From contig NZ_CP090376.1 in the NCBI RefSeq assembly GCF_022836875.1, forward strand, positions 868,001-932,000: a DNA stretch of 64,000 bases, in the 5' to 3' direction. The stretch comes from Flavobacterium enshiense. Lineage in GTDB: Bacteria > Bacteroidota > Bacteroidia > Flavobacteriales > Flavobacteriaceae. Each line of letters begins with the position of its first letter. Position 1 is the first letter of the stretch. Both the position numbers and the translations under genes were made by a program. Positions 53,598 through 60,706 of this stretch are shown piece after piece. Under the pieces are notes generated by a model that did not search any database, was not told the origin of the DNA, and saw only the letters and a program-made list of their open reading frames with translations.

Positions 53598-54797
53598 TTA
53601 CTCCAGCAGGCTTTTGCCGACACGGCTTGAAGCAATCCAAGACGCTGTTAATCCCAGTATGCTGATGGTAGCCATTACAATGATAACGTTAATTGTTCTA
53701 AATTCAATAGGGTAGGCCATGGAAGGCGTAATCATAATCAGTGCATATTTTTTTTGCAGGACAACAAACAGCATGCCTAATAATAAACCGATGGTTCCGC
53801 CAATAAACGTTAGCAAATTTCCCTGAAGTAAAAACACAGCTCTCAGGTGTCGGATTTCCGCTCCCAGATTGAAGAGGGTTTTAAGGTTGGCTTTTTTGTC
53901 CAGGATCATCATGATCAGCGCGCCCACCAGATTGAAAAGGGCAACGATTATCACTAAGGTGAAAATGAGGTAAACAGCAATGTTTTCGGTGTTGAGCATT
54001 TTGTATAAACTGTCGTTTAATTGAGCCCGTGTTTTTACCGATACCTTATTGTTGAAAATGGTTTGCAGTTCTTCGATGGTTTCGTCTTCAGAAGCTGACG
54101 GTTTTAGTTTTACTTCAATGGAAGTGACCTGATTGGATTGATATTGCAGTAATTCTTGAGATAGTCCCAGATCTGCAAAAACATATTTTTTATCCAAATC
54201 GTCGTTGATGGCATAGATGCCTATAGGCGTCAGTGGTGATTCGTTGAAAGCTTCTTCGGGATTTTCTATTGCACCTTTACCGGGTTTAGGTACGAAAACC
54301 TCAAAAACATTATTAAAGTCGAAAAGTCCCATGGAAAGTTTGTTGGCAATACCATATCCGATAACTACCTGGGAGGTATTGGGTTTAAGCCATTCTCCGG
54401 CATAAATTTTCTTTTCGAATGGAGTCGTTTTTTTGAAAGCGTCGTCAACACCTTTTAAATAAGCTACTTCCTGTTTTTCGTTGAAAGAGAATAGTACACG
54501 TTCTTCAATTGTTTTACTGTAAACGGCAATGTTTTTGGAAGTCTTTAACTTGTTTTCCTGCTGCGGGGTAATCATCAGCGATTTGCCAACCGAGTTTGAC
54601 AGTTTTAAGTCGGGATCGGTATCGTTGGCAAAGGAAAGACTGAATTCCCGTAAACCGCTGAATACCGACAAAACCACAAAGAGCGCCATGGAACTCACGA
54701 TGATTCCAAGTGTCGCAATACCTGTAATAATATTGATGGCAGTGCTTTTGCTGAAACTAACCGTGTAACGACGCGCTATGTAGAACGGAAAATTCAA
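53598..54797 (-). CDS. LolC/LolE/MacB-type ABC transporter permease
   Basis: The 399-residue protein has one membrane helix at the N-terminus (INIITGIATLGIIVSSMALFVVLSVFSGL), a large periplasmic domain (about 45-265) and three C-terminal helices (VYLIFTLVIIVALFNLVGALIMM; LLTFIGGTIGLLLGMLFVVL; NVIIVMATISILGLTASWIA). This is the FtsX-like layout of lipoprotein-releasing permeases. The ATPase partner is not adjacent. The gene starts one base after the rbfA stop, so they are cotranscribed, an arrangement known in Flavobacteriia. Confidence 0.9.
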   Translation of the reverse strand: MNFPFYIARRYTVSFSKSTAINIITGIATLGIIVSSMALFVVLSVFSGLREFSLSFANDTDPDLKLSNSVGKSLMITPQQENKLKTSKNIAVYSKTIEERVLFSFNEKQEVAYLKGVDDAFKKTTPFEKKIYAGEWLKPNTSQVVIGYGIANKLSMGLFDFNNVFEVFVPKPGKGAIENPEEAFNESPLTPIGIYAINDDLDKKYVFADLGLSQELLQYQSNQVTSIEVKLKPSASEDETIEELQTIFNNKVSVKTRAQLNDSLYKMLNTENIAVYLIFTLVIIVALFNLVGALIMMILDKKANLKTLFNLGAEIRHLRAVFLLQGNLLTFIGGTIGLLLGMLFVVLQKKYALIMITPSMAYPIEFRTINVIIVMATISILGLTASWIASSRVGKSLLE

Positions 54798-54798
54798 T

Positions 54799-55191
54799 TT
54801 ATAATTTCTTTCTTCGAGCTAAAAGGTCGCGGTTTTCGATCGGGTTTTCATCGCCTTTTAAAGCGTTGTCTATTTTTTCGATATAATCTAAACTGTCGTC
54901 GATGTAAAAAATCAGATTCGGTACACGGCGTAACTGTTGTTTAACGCGTTGTGCTAAGTCGTATCTAATTAATGGAGTATTTGTTCGGATTGCCGCTAAA
55001 AGTTCCGGACCTTTATCAACCGGAAAAATGCTCAAATATACTTTCGCAATGGATAAGTCGGACGTCACATTCACTTTTGACACGGAAATAATCAGATTGC
55101 TGATTCCGTTTTTACGTACCTCACCCTGCAAAATATCCACCAAATCTTTTTGCAAAAGCGTTCCTATCTTTTTTTGTCTGTTTGTTTCCAT
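54799..55191 (-). CDS. rbfA: Ribosome-binding factor A
   Basis: The 130-residue KH-fold protein aids 16S rRNA 5'-end maturation on the 30S subunit. Family features are the opening METNRQKKIGTLLQKDLVDIL, the central ISVSKVNVTSDLSIAKVYLSIF and the late YDLAQRVKQQLRRVPNLIFYIDDSLDYIEKID. Length is normal. It forms a unit with the downstream LolE-type permease gene. Hairpin element B lies upstream. Confidence 0.94.
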   Translation of the reverse strand: METNRQKKIGTLLQKDLVDILQGEVRKNGISNLIISVSKVNVTSDLSIAKVYLSIFPVDKGPELLAAIRTNTPLIRYDLAQRVKQQLRRVPNLIFYIDDSLDYIEKIDNALKGDENPIENRDLLARRKKL

Positions 55192-55264
55192 ACTGCAAAA
55201 ATACGATTTTTTTAAGTTAAATGAGAAGAAGCGAACGGACAGTGTGTTTTTTGCAGTCCATTTT

Positions 55265-55335
55265 CCTGCTATCGCTCATAGTCCCGTCTCGTTAAAAAAA
55301 ACGAGACGGGAGCTAATCCGCTCTATCAGGGCTAT
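55265..55335. repeat. Intergenic hairpin element B, between rbfA and mce
   Basis: TCCCGTCTCGTT (55282-55293) and AACGAGACGGGA (55300-55311) make a perfect 12-bp stem around AAAAAA. Outer segments CCTGCTATCGCTC and CCGCTCTATCAGGG resemble the flanks of element A at 49.1 kb in layout. It lies between divergent genes. Confidence 0.6.
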
Positions 55336-55404
55336 GGGAAAAACCATTTTATTTTTTGTAAACATTGTAAAAACTTTGCGAACTTTGCGGCTCAATAAAA
55401 AGAT

Positions 55405-55809
55405 ATGAGAAAAATAGAACATATAGGTATTGCGGTTAAGGATCTGGAAACGTCCAATCTGGTTTTTGAAAAACTGTTCGGAGCACCAGCTTACAAGCAG
55501 GAAGAAGTGGAAAGCGAAGGGGTGAAGACTTCCTTTTTTATGAATGGTCCTAATAAAATTGAGTTATTGGAAGCAACTAATCCGGAAAGTCCGATAGCTA
55601 AGTTTATCGAGAAAAAAGGAGAAGGGATTCATCATATCGCTTTTGATGTGGAAGATATCGTTGCGGAAATAGCTCGTTTACAGCAAGAAGGCTTTATGGT
55701 TTTGAATGAAGTACCTAAGAAAGGAGCGGATAATAAGCTGGTTGCTTTTCTTCACCCAAAAGGAACAAATGGCGTTTTAGTGGAATTATGTCAAGAAATC
55801 CCGAATTAA
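55405..55809 (+). CDS. mce: Methylmalonyl-CoA epimerase
   Basis: The 134-residue vicinal-oxygen-chelate protein interconverts the (R) and (S) forms of methylmalonyl-CoA in propionate metabolism. It starts MRKIEHIGIAVKDLETS with the first metal histidine (H6). KIELLEATNPESPIAKFIEKKGEGIHHIAFDVEDI contains the second histidine and LVELCQE the metal glutamate. Length and motif order match characterised epimerases rather than general glyoxalases. It is followed by tRNA(CAT), which has its own promoter. Confidence 0.93.
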   Translation: MRKIEHIGIAVKDLETSNLVFEKLFGAPAYKQEEVESEGVKTSFFMNGPNKIELLEATNPESPIAKFIEKKGEGIHHIAFDVEDIVAEIARLQQEGFMVLNEVPKKGADNKLVAFLHPKGTNGVLVELCQEIPN

Positions 55810-55812
55810 TTT

Positions 55813-55842
55813 TTGTGGGATTAAAAAATAATAGTAATATTG
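55813..55842 (+). promoter_or_regulatory. Promoter of the tRNA gene
   Basis: TTG (55813-55815), 19 bases, TAATATTG (55835-55842), one base off the TAnnTTTG consensus. It overlaps the end of mce's 3' region and lies 13 bp before the tRNA. Confidence 0.65.
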
Positions 55843-55855
55843 CAACCTCTAAACC

Positions 55856-55929
55856 GGTCCTATAGCTCAGTTGGTTAGAGCACCTGACTCATAATCAGGT
55901 GGTCCCTGGTTCGAGCCCAGGTGGGACCA
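55856..55929 (+). tRNA. tRNA with CAT anticodon (Met elongator or Ile2)
   Basis: A 74-base cloverleaf. The acceptor stem GGTCCTA pairs with TGGGACC (one wobble), with discriminator A73. The D-arm is GCTCAGTTGGTTAGAGC. The anticodon arm CCTGA-CTCATAA-TCAGG carries anticodon CAT. The T-arm is CCTGG-TTCGAGC-CCAGG. CCA is not encoded. CAT serves elongator methionine or, after lysidine modification, isoleucine AUA; the sequence alone does not settle which. Confidence 0.93.
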
Positions 55930-55937
55930 CTAAAGTC

Positions 55938-55970
55938 AAAAGACCTTCCGTAAAGAAGGTCTTTTTTTTT
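55938..55970 (+). terminator. Terminator of the tRNA gene
   Basis: AGACCTTC (55941-55948) and GAAGGTCT (55955-55962) pair, extended by AAA/TTT, and end in nine T. Confidence 0.9.
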
Positions 55971-56022
55971 AATGATGAATTCAAAGAATTTAACAAAAAA
56001 TCGATTTTTTTGATAAAAATTA

Positions 56023-56052
56023 TTGATTTTTAGAAAAATATTTTTACATTCG
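56023..56052 (+). promoter_or_regulatory. Promoter-like element with TACATTCG box upstream of the PID-CTERM gene
   Basis: TTG (56023-56025), 19 bases, TACATTCG (56045-56052). The -7 box is identical to that of RNA copy 1, and TTCGTCGA (56049-56056) recurs here as at 23347 and 23559. Transcription from here would give a leader of about 130 bases for the gene at 56190. Confidence 0.4.
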
Positions 56053-56118
56053 TCGAAACGCTAACGGGTTTGTGATTGAGGTGTTTTAGAGGGTGGTTAT
56101 TCGGAAGCATTTTTTATT

Positions 56119-56150
56119 AAAACATTAAATTTTGTCAAAACATTAGATTT
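56119..56150 (+). repeat. Direct repeats upstream of the PID-CTERM gene
   Basis: AAAACATTAAATTT (56119-56132) and AAAACATTAGATTT (56137-56150) differ by one base and are 18 bp apart. Immediately downstream, TTCCTTG-TTG-CAAGGAA (56149-56165) forms a hairpin. Tandem activator sites are possible. Confidence 0.45.
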
Positions 56151-56189
56151 CCTTGTTGCAAGGAAGTTAATTTTTATATTTTTACACCC

Positions 56190-56402
56190 ATGAAAAATAA
56201 CCTACAAAAATTATTAATGATTATGGTGGCATTGTTGAATGCTACAGTGGTCTTTTCCCAAGAAGGCCCGCCACCACCAATGGCGCCACCAGTGCTACCA
56301 GGACTGCCTATCGATACAGGTGTGGTTTTTCTGTTAGTAAGTGCTTTAGGCTTAGCATTTTATTATTTCAAAAATATCTATACAAAAAAAGCTTCAAAGT
56401 GA
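56190..56402 (+). CDS. Minimal PID-CTERM sorting-signal protein
   Basis: The 70-residue protein has a signal peptide (residues 1-24, ending VVFSQ) and a proline-rich linker (EGPPPPMAPPVLPGL). The segment LPIDTGVVFLLVSALGLAFYYF at about 39-60, with basic tail KNIYTKKASK, is the PID-CTERM layout: a Pro-Ile-Asp motif, a membrane helix and positive residues. By knowledge of such signals, an exosortase (XrtF in Flavobacteriia) should recognise it. After cleavage only about 15 residues would remain, so it may be a small surface peptide. The terminator overlaps its last codons. Confidence 0.75.
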   Translation: MKNNLQKLLMIMVALLNATVVFSQEGPPPPMAPPVLPGLPIDTGVVFLLVSALGLAFYYFKNIYTKKASK

Positions 56403-56417
56403 TTTGAAGCTTTTTTT
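56384..56417. terminator. Terminator enclosing the stop codon of the PID-CTERM gene
   Basis: AAAAAAAGCTTCAAA (56384-56398) and TTTGAAGCTTTTTTT (56403-56417) pair perfectly around GTGA (56399-56402). The TGA stop is in the loop. It may also serve the convergent ribE. Confidence 0.9.
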
Positions 56418-56423
56418 GTGGTT

Positions 56424-57014
56424 TTAATTTTTCAGTTCCTGCAATCGGGCGACATATTTTCCAATAACATCAAATTCAAGATTGATTTTTGTGCCAATTT
56501 TAAAGTTTTTAAAATTGGTGTGTTCCAAAGTGTAAGGTATTATTGCAACGCTGAATTCGTTTTTCTTTGAATTTACGATTGTTAGACTGACACCATTTAT
56601 GGTTATGGAGCCTTTTTCGATGGTTATGTTGTTTTGGTTGCTATCGTATTCAAAGGTGAAATAAATACTTCCGCCGGCATTTTCGATGTTTTTGCAAATG
56701 CCGGTCTGATCCACATGTCCCTGAACAATATGACCGTCCAAGCGATCGCCTAATTTCATGGCGCGTTCTATGTTAACAGAGTCACCCACTTTCCAGTCAC
56801 CCAAATTTGTTTTATCGATGGTTTCTTTAATGGCGGTAACAGTATAACTATCGTGGCTGATATTAACGACGGTTAGGCAGATGCCGTTGTGGGCTACGCT
56901 TTGGTCAATTTTCAATTCTCCGGTGATTGAAGAACTTATGGTAACGTGAATATTGTTGTTTTCTTTCTGAATATCCTGAATCGTTCCAAGAGTTTCAATA
57001 ATTCCTGTAAACAT
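56424..57014 (-). CDS. ribE: Riboflavin synthase alpha chain
   Basis: The 196-residue enzyme dismutates two lumazine molecules into riboflavin. It has two lumazine-binding barrel repeats, each with an MFTGIIE-like or G(D)xVNIE pattern. The first spans residues 1-97 (MFTGIIETLGTI, SVAHNGICLTVV, VGDSVNIERAM). The second spans 98-190 (DGHIVQGHVDQTG, SITINGVSLTIV, GTKINLEFDVIGKYVARL). No FMN riboswitch is visible upstream. It is divergent from pdxA, with overlapping TAAATTTG and TAATTTTG -7-like boxes in the 57-bp gap. Confidence 0.94.
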   Translation of the reverse strand: MFTGIIETLGTIQDIQKENNNIHVTISSSITGELKIDQSVAHNGICLTVVNISHDSYTVTAIKETIDKTNLGDWKVGDSVNIERAMKLGDRLDGHIVQGHVDQTGICKNIENAGGSIYFTFEYDSNQNNITIEKGSITINGVSLTIVNSKKNEFSVAIIPYTLEHTNFKNFKIGTKINLEFDVIGKYVARLQELKN

Positions 57015-57071
57015 AACTATTAAATTTGCTAAATTTGCACATCCAAAATTAGGAATAAATAACTAGTCAGC

Positions 57072-58109
57072 ATGGTTAAAAGAGCAGAAAATATAATTGT
57101 AGGGATTTCCATCGGAGATTTAAATGGTATCGGAAGTGAAGTAATTTTGAAAACTTTCGAAGATACCCGTATGCTTGAGCTTTGTACGCCGGTTATTTTT
57201 GGGAATGTAAAAATTCTTTCATTTCTTAAAAGAACACTGAATTTAGAATCTAATCTGCAAGGGATAGATAAATTGGAACAATTAGTGTTTGGTAGAATCA
57301 ATGTGCTTAATATTTGGCGAGAAGGAGTGAATCTGCAATTCGGAGAGAATGACGAAACTGTTGGTAAGTATGCGATTAAGTCGTTTACCGCCGCTACCCA
57401 GGCATTGAAAGAGGGGTTGATAGATGTTTTGGTGACGGCTCCTATTAATAAGTATAATATACAATCGGAAGAATTTCATTTTCCCGGTCATACCGATTAC
57501 CTGAATCAGGAATTGGAAGGCGATGCGTTAATGTTGATGGTTCAGGATAATTTGCGGGTCGGGCTTTTAACGGATCATGTGCCGGTTAATGAGGTTTCTG
57601 CTCATTTAACGGAAGCATTGATCAGAACCAAGCTGGAGACGGTTAATAAAACACTTATTCAGGATTTTGGAATCACAAAGCCAAAAATTGCAGTATTGGG
57701 ATTGAATCCACACTGCGGCGATCATGGTGTGATAGGCAAGGAAGATGATGAGGTAATCCGGCCGGCATTGCAGAAACTTTTTGACGAAGGAATTATGGTT
57801 TTTGGACCGTATTCGGCAGATAGTTTCTTCGGTTCAGGGCAATACGAAAAATTTGATGCCGTGATTGCGACTTATCACGATCAGGGATTAATTCCGTTTA
57901 AGACATTGTCTTTTGGAAAAGGAGTTAATTATACAGCGGGATTAAATAAAATACGAACATCACCAGACCATGGAACAGCATATGAAATTGCCGGAAAAGG
58001 GATGGCGGATTTCAATTCGTTTAAGGAGGCGGTTTATCTGGCATTGGATGTGTTTCATAACCGAAACGAATACAAGGAGTTGGTTAAAAATCCTTTGAAA
58101 ACAAAGTAA
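57072..58109 (+). CDS. pdxA: 4-hydroxythreonine-4-phosphate dehydrogenase
   Basis: The 345-residue NAD-dependent enzyme makes the intermediate that PdxJ turns into pyridoxine phosphate. It has ISIGDLNGIGSEVILKTF at the N-terminus, the substrate/metal region VTAPINKYNIQSEEFHFPGHTDYLNQE with a metal histidine, LTDHVPVNEVSAHLT, LGLNPHCGDHGVIG and YHDQGLIPFKTLSFGKGVNYTAGL with the last metal histidine. Bacteroidota PdxA have this length. It lies 82 bp upstream of yceD, which has its own promoter. Confidence 0.95.
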   Translation: MVKRAENIIVGISIGDLNGIGSEVILKTFEDTRMLELCTPVIFGNVKILSFLKRTLNLESNLQGIDKLEQLVFGRINVLNIWREGVNLQFGENDETVGKYAIKSFTAATQALKEGLIDVLVTAPINKYNIQSEEFHFPGHTDYLNQELEGDALMLMVQDNLRVGLLTDHVPVNEVSAHLTEALIRTKLETVNKTLIQDFGITKPKIAVLGLNPHCGDHGVIGKEDDEVIRPALQKLFDEGIMVFGPYSADSFFGSGQYEKFDAVIATYHDQGLIPFKTLSFGKGVNYTAGLNKIRTSPDHGTAYEIAGKGMADFNSFKEAVYLALDVFHNRNEYKELVKNPLKTK

Positions 58110-58144
58110 AAACAGTTATAAACAAAAAAATGTTTACAACTCGT

Positions 58145-58172
58145 TTGAATTTACAATAATTTTATATCTTTG
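58145..58172 (+). promoter_or_regulatory. Promoter of yceD-rpmF
   Basis: TTG (58145-58147), 17 bases, TATCTTTG (58165-58172), matching TAnnTTTG fully. The spacing is at the short end of the accepted range. Confidence 0.7.
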
Positions 58173-58191
58173 CACGCTCAAAACTGTTGGT

Positions 58192-58728
58192 ATGAATATT
58201 CAGAAAGATTTTTTAATTCCTTTTGTGGGATTAAAGTTGGGGAAACATCAGTTTGACTATCAAATAGGTAAGGAGTTCTTTGAGAGCTTTGAGTTTGACG
58301 AATATAATGATGTCAATATCAAGGTGGATTTGGTTTTGGAAAAGAAAAGCACTTTGCTTGAGCTTACATTTAAACACAAGGGTACGATTAATGTACCTTG
58401 TGATTTAACCGGTGAGGAATTCGATTTGCCAATAAAAGGAAAGCTGAATTTAATTGTGAAATTCGGTGATGCTTTTAATAATGAGAATGATGAATTACTG
58501 ATCTTGCCTCATGGTGAATTTCAGGTTGATGTGGCACAGTATATCTATGAGATGATTGTGTTGTCGGTACCTTCGAAACGTATCCATCCTGGTGTGAAAG
58601 ACGGTACATTAAAAACCGAAGCGATTGAAAAACTGAATGAACTGGCTCCGAAAGAGCAACATAAAAAAGAAGAAGAAAATAATGATCCCCGTTGGGATAA
58701 ATTAAAACAACTATTAACGGATAAATAA
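58192..58728 (+). CDS. YceD/DUF177 family protein
   Basis: The 178-residue protein of the DUF177 family is linked in plants and bacteria to 23S rRNA accumulation. It contains LTFKHKGTINVPCDLTGEEFDLPIKGKLNLIVKFG, the family core in which one cysteine of the usual pair is kept. An acidic segment with PHGEFQVDVAQYIYEMIVLSVPSKRIHPG is followed by KEEENNDPRWDKLKQLL at the end, another hallmark. It lies directly upstream of rpmF, the classical yceD-rpmF pairing. Confidence 0.92.
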   Translation: MNIQKDFLIPFVGLKLGKHQFDYQIGKEFFESFEFDEYNDVNIKVDLVLEKKSTLLELTFKHKGTINVPCDLTGEEFDLPIKGKLNLIVKFGDAFNNENDELLILPHGEFQVDVAQYIYEMIVLSVPSKRIHPGVKDGTLKTEAIEKLNELAPKEQHKKEEENNDPRWDKLKQLLTDK

Positions 58729-58737
58729 TATAGTAAG

Positions 58738-58932
58738 ATGGCACATCCTAAGAGAAAAACCTCGAAAACAAGAAGAGATAAGAGAAGAACGCACTATAAA
58801 GCGACAACTCCTCAAATTGCAACATGTCCTGTAACAGGAGAGGCGCATTTATACCACAGAGCTTACTGGCATGAAGGTAAAATGTACTACAGAGGTCAAG
58901 TTGTTATTGACAAACAAGTAGCGGAAGCATAG
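58738..58932 (+). CDS. rpmF: 50S ribosomal protein L32
   Basis: The 64-residue ribosomal protein begins [22 protein letters not shown], the universal L32 N-terminus. It continues with [28 protein letters not shown]. The first zinc cysteine is not part of a CxxC here, so this appears to be a zinc-independent form. It follows yceD by 9 bp and is capped by a terminator. Confidence 0.97.
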   Translation: MAHPKRKTSKTRRDKRRTHYKATTPQIATCPVTGEAHLYHRAYWHEGKMYYRGQVVIDKQVAEA

Positions 58933-58950
58933 TCCGAAAACAAATAGAGA

Positions 58951-58979
58951 AAACTCTCACTGTGTGGGAGTTTTTTTTT
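58951..58979 (+). terminator. Terminator of yceD-rpmF
   Basis: AAACTCTCAC (58951-58960) and GTGGGAGTTT (58964-58973) pair with one wobble, followed by six more T. Confidence 0.87.
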
Positions 58980-59094
58980 GTAAACCTATTGAAAGTAAAT
59001 TAAGTAGGTATAAAAGAATATTGGTTTGGGATTTTTTTTGTAATTTCCACCACTTTTTGAAATCATATTTTTCAGGAAGAAAAATACAACTTTT

Positions 59095-60093
59095 ATGAAT
59101 AAAACAACAGCCGCTATAACAGCAGTGGGTGCCTATGTTCCGGACTTCGTTTTGTCAAACCAAGTATTGGAAACCATGGTGGATACTAACGACGAGTGGA
59201 TTACTACCCGTACTGGTATCAAAGAAAGAAGAATGCTAAAAGAAGAAGGGCAGGGGACTTCTTTCATGGCGATAAAAGCAGCGCAAAACTTAATCGAAAA
59301 AACAGGAATTGATCCTAAAGAAATCGATTTGTTAATAATGGCTACCGCAACACCAGACATGCCGGTTGCCGCTACAGGAGTGTATGTTGCCACTCAAATC
59401 GGGGCCGTTAATGCGTTTGCCTACGATCTTCATGCAGCATGTTCAAGTTTCCTTTACGGAATGTCTACCGCTTCAGCCTACATCGAATCAGGACGTTACA
59501 AAAAAGTCCTTTTGATTGGAGCCGACAAAATGTCTTCCATTATCGATTATACCGACAGAGCAACCTGCATCATCTTTGGAGATGGCGCCGGAGCTGTATT
59601 GTTTGAACCGAATAATGAAGGTTTAGGTATTCAGGACGAGTTTTTGAGAAGTGACGGTATCGGAAGGGAATTCCTTAAAATCGATGCAGGAGGTTCTATT
59701 TTACCGGCTTCGGAAGAAACGGTTAAAAACAGACAACACTATGTGTTCCAGGACGGGAAAACGGTATTTAAATATGCGGTGTCGGGAATGGCAGATGTAA
59801 GTGAAAAAATCATGCAGCGCAATAATCTGACGAAAGAAGATGTGAATTGGTTAGTGGCACACCAGGCCAATAAACGTATTATTGATGCAACAGCAAACCG
59901 CATGGGGCTTGACGAAGAAAAGGTATTGATTAACATTCATCGTTACGGAAATACTACATCAGCAACATTGCCATTGTTGTTGAGTGATTTTGAGAGTCAG
60001 CTTAAAAAAGGAGATAACATTATTTTTGCAGCCTTTGGGGGCGGTTTCACATGGGGAGCTGTTTACCTGAAATGGGCGTATAACAAACAATAA
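59095..60093 (+). CDS. fabH: Beta-ketoacyl-ACP synthase III
   Basis: The 332-residue initiator of fatty-acid synthesis condenses acetyl-CoA (or a branched primer) with malonyl-ACP. Its catalytic cysteine is in DLHAACSSFLYGM near residue 114. The second and third active-site residues are in WLVAHQANKRIIDA (His) and INIHRYGNTTSATLPL (Asn). Flavobacteria use branched primers, so branched-chain acyl-CoA use is likely but not shown. It is followed by accB after 26 bp. Confidence 0.95.
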   Translation: MNKTTAAITAVGAYVPDFVLSNQVLETMVDTNDEWITTRTGIKERRMLKEEGQGTSFMAIKAAQNLIEKTGIDPKEIDLLIMATATPDMPVAATGVYVATQIGAVNAFAYDLHAACSSFLYGMSTASAYIESGRYKKVLLIGADKMSSIIDYTDRATCIIFGDGAGAVLFEPNNEGLGIQDEFLRSDGIGREFLKIDAGGSILPASEETVKNRQHYVFQDGKTVFKYAVSGMADVSEKIMQRNNLTKEDVNWLVAHQANKRIIDATANRMGLDEEKVLINIHRYGNTTSATLPLLLSDFESQLKKGDNIIFAAFGGGFTWGAVYLKWAYNKQ

Positions 60094-60119
60094 ACAAACA
60101 AAACCAAATTTAGAATAGT

Positions 60120-60608
60120 ATGGATATCAGAGAAATTCAAAACCTAATCAAATTTGTAGCAAAATCAGGTGCTACAGAAGTAAAATTAGAAATGGATGAT
60201 TTTAAAATCACCATTAAAACAACTGAAGCTGGAGCAGCTGAAACAACTTATATTCAGCAAATGCCTATGCAGGCAATGCCTATGGCGGCTCCTGTAGCAG
60301 CGGCACCAGCAGCAGTAGCACCGGGGGCACCGGCAGCACCAGTTGCAGCAGTAGATGACAATTCGAAATACATTACTATCAAGTCACCAATGATTGGTAC
60401 TTTCTATAGAAAACCTTCTCCGGACAAACCAACGTTCGTTGAAGTAGGTAGCACAATTTCTAAAGGAGATGTAGTTTGTGTTATTGAAGCAATGAAATTA
60501 TTCAACGAAATCGAAGCGGAAGTTTCCGGTAAAATCGTTAAAGTTTTAGTGGATGACGCTTCTCCGGTAGAATTCGATCAGCCATTGTTCTTAGTAGATC
60601 CATCTTAA
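60120..60608 (+). CDS. accB: Biotin carboxyl carrier protein of acetyl-CoA carboxylase
   Basis: The 162-residue carrier holds biotin on the lysine in VIEAMKLFNEIEAE near residue 126. The N-terminal MDIREIQNLIKFVAKSGATEVKLE is followed by an Ala/Pro-rich linker (about 60-85). The biotinyl domain begins KSPMIGTFYRKPSPDKP, including the thumb. With AccC it forms the biotin carboxylase half of acetyl-CoA carboxylase, supplying malonyl-CoA to FabH/FabF. Confidence 0.96.
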   Translation: MDIREIQNLIKFVAKSGATEVKLEMDDFKITIKTTEAGAAETTYIQQMPMQAMPMAAPVAAAPAAVAPGAPAAPVAAVDDNSKYITIKSPMIGTFYRKPSPDKPTFVEVGSTISKGDVVCVIEAMKLFNEIEAEVSGKIVKVLVDDASPVEFDQPLFLVDPS

Positions 60609-60611
60609 TTC

Positions 60612-60643
60612 TTAGATTATTAGATTGTTAGATTGTTAGATTT
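60612..60643 (+). repeat. Tandem 8-bp repeats in the accB-accC spacer
   Basis: Four consecutive octamers: TTAGATTA, TTAGATTG, TTAGATTG, TTAGATTT. Complementary motifs (TCTAATTTTCTAATTT) lie at the other end of the 98-bp spacer, so a long imperfect foldback is possible. Confidence 0.7.
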
Positions 60644-60706
60644 CTTAGAGGTCTGATAATCTGATTGTCCAAAAATCCAAATTGTCTAATTTTCTAATTT
60701 AAAAAG

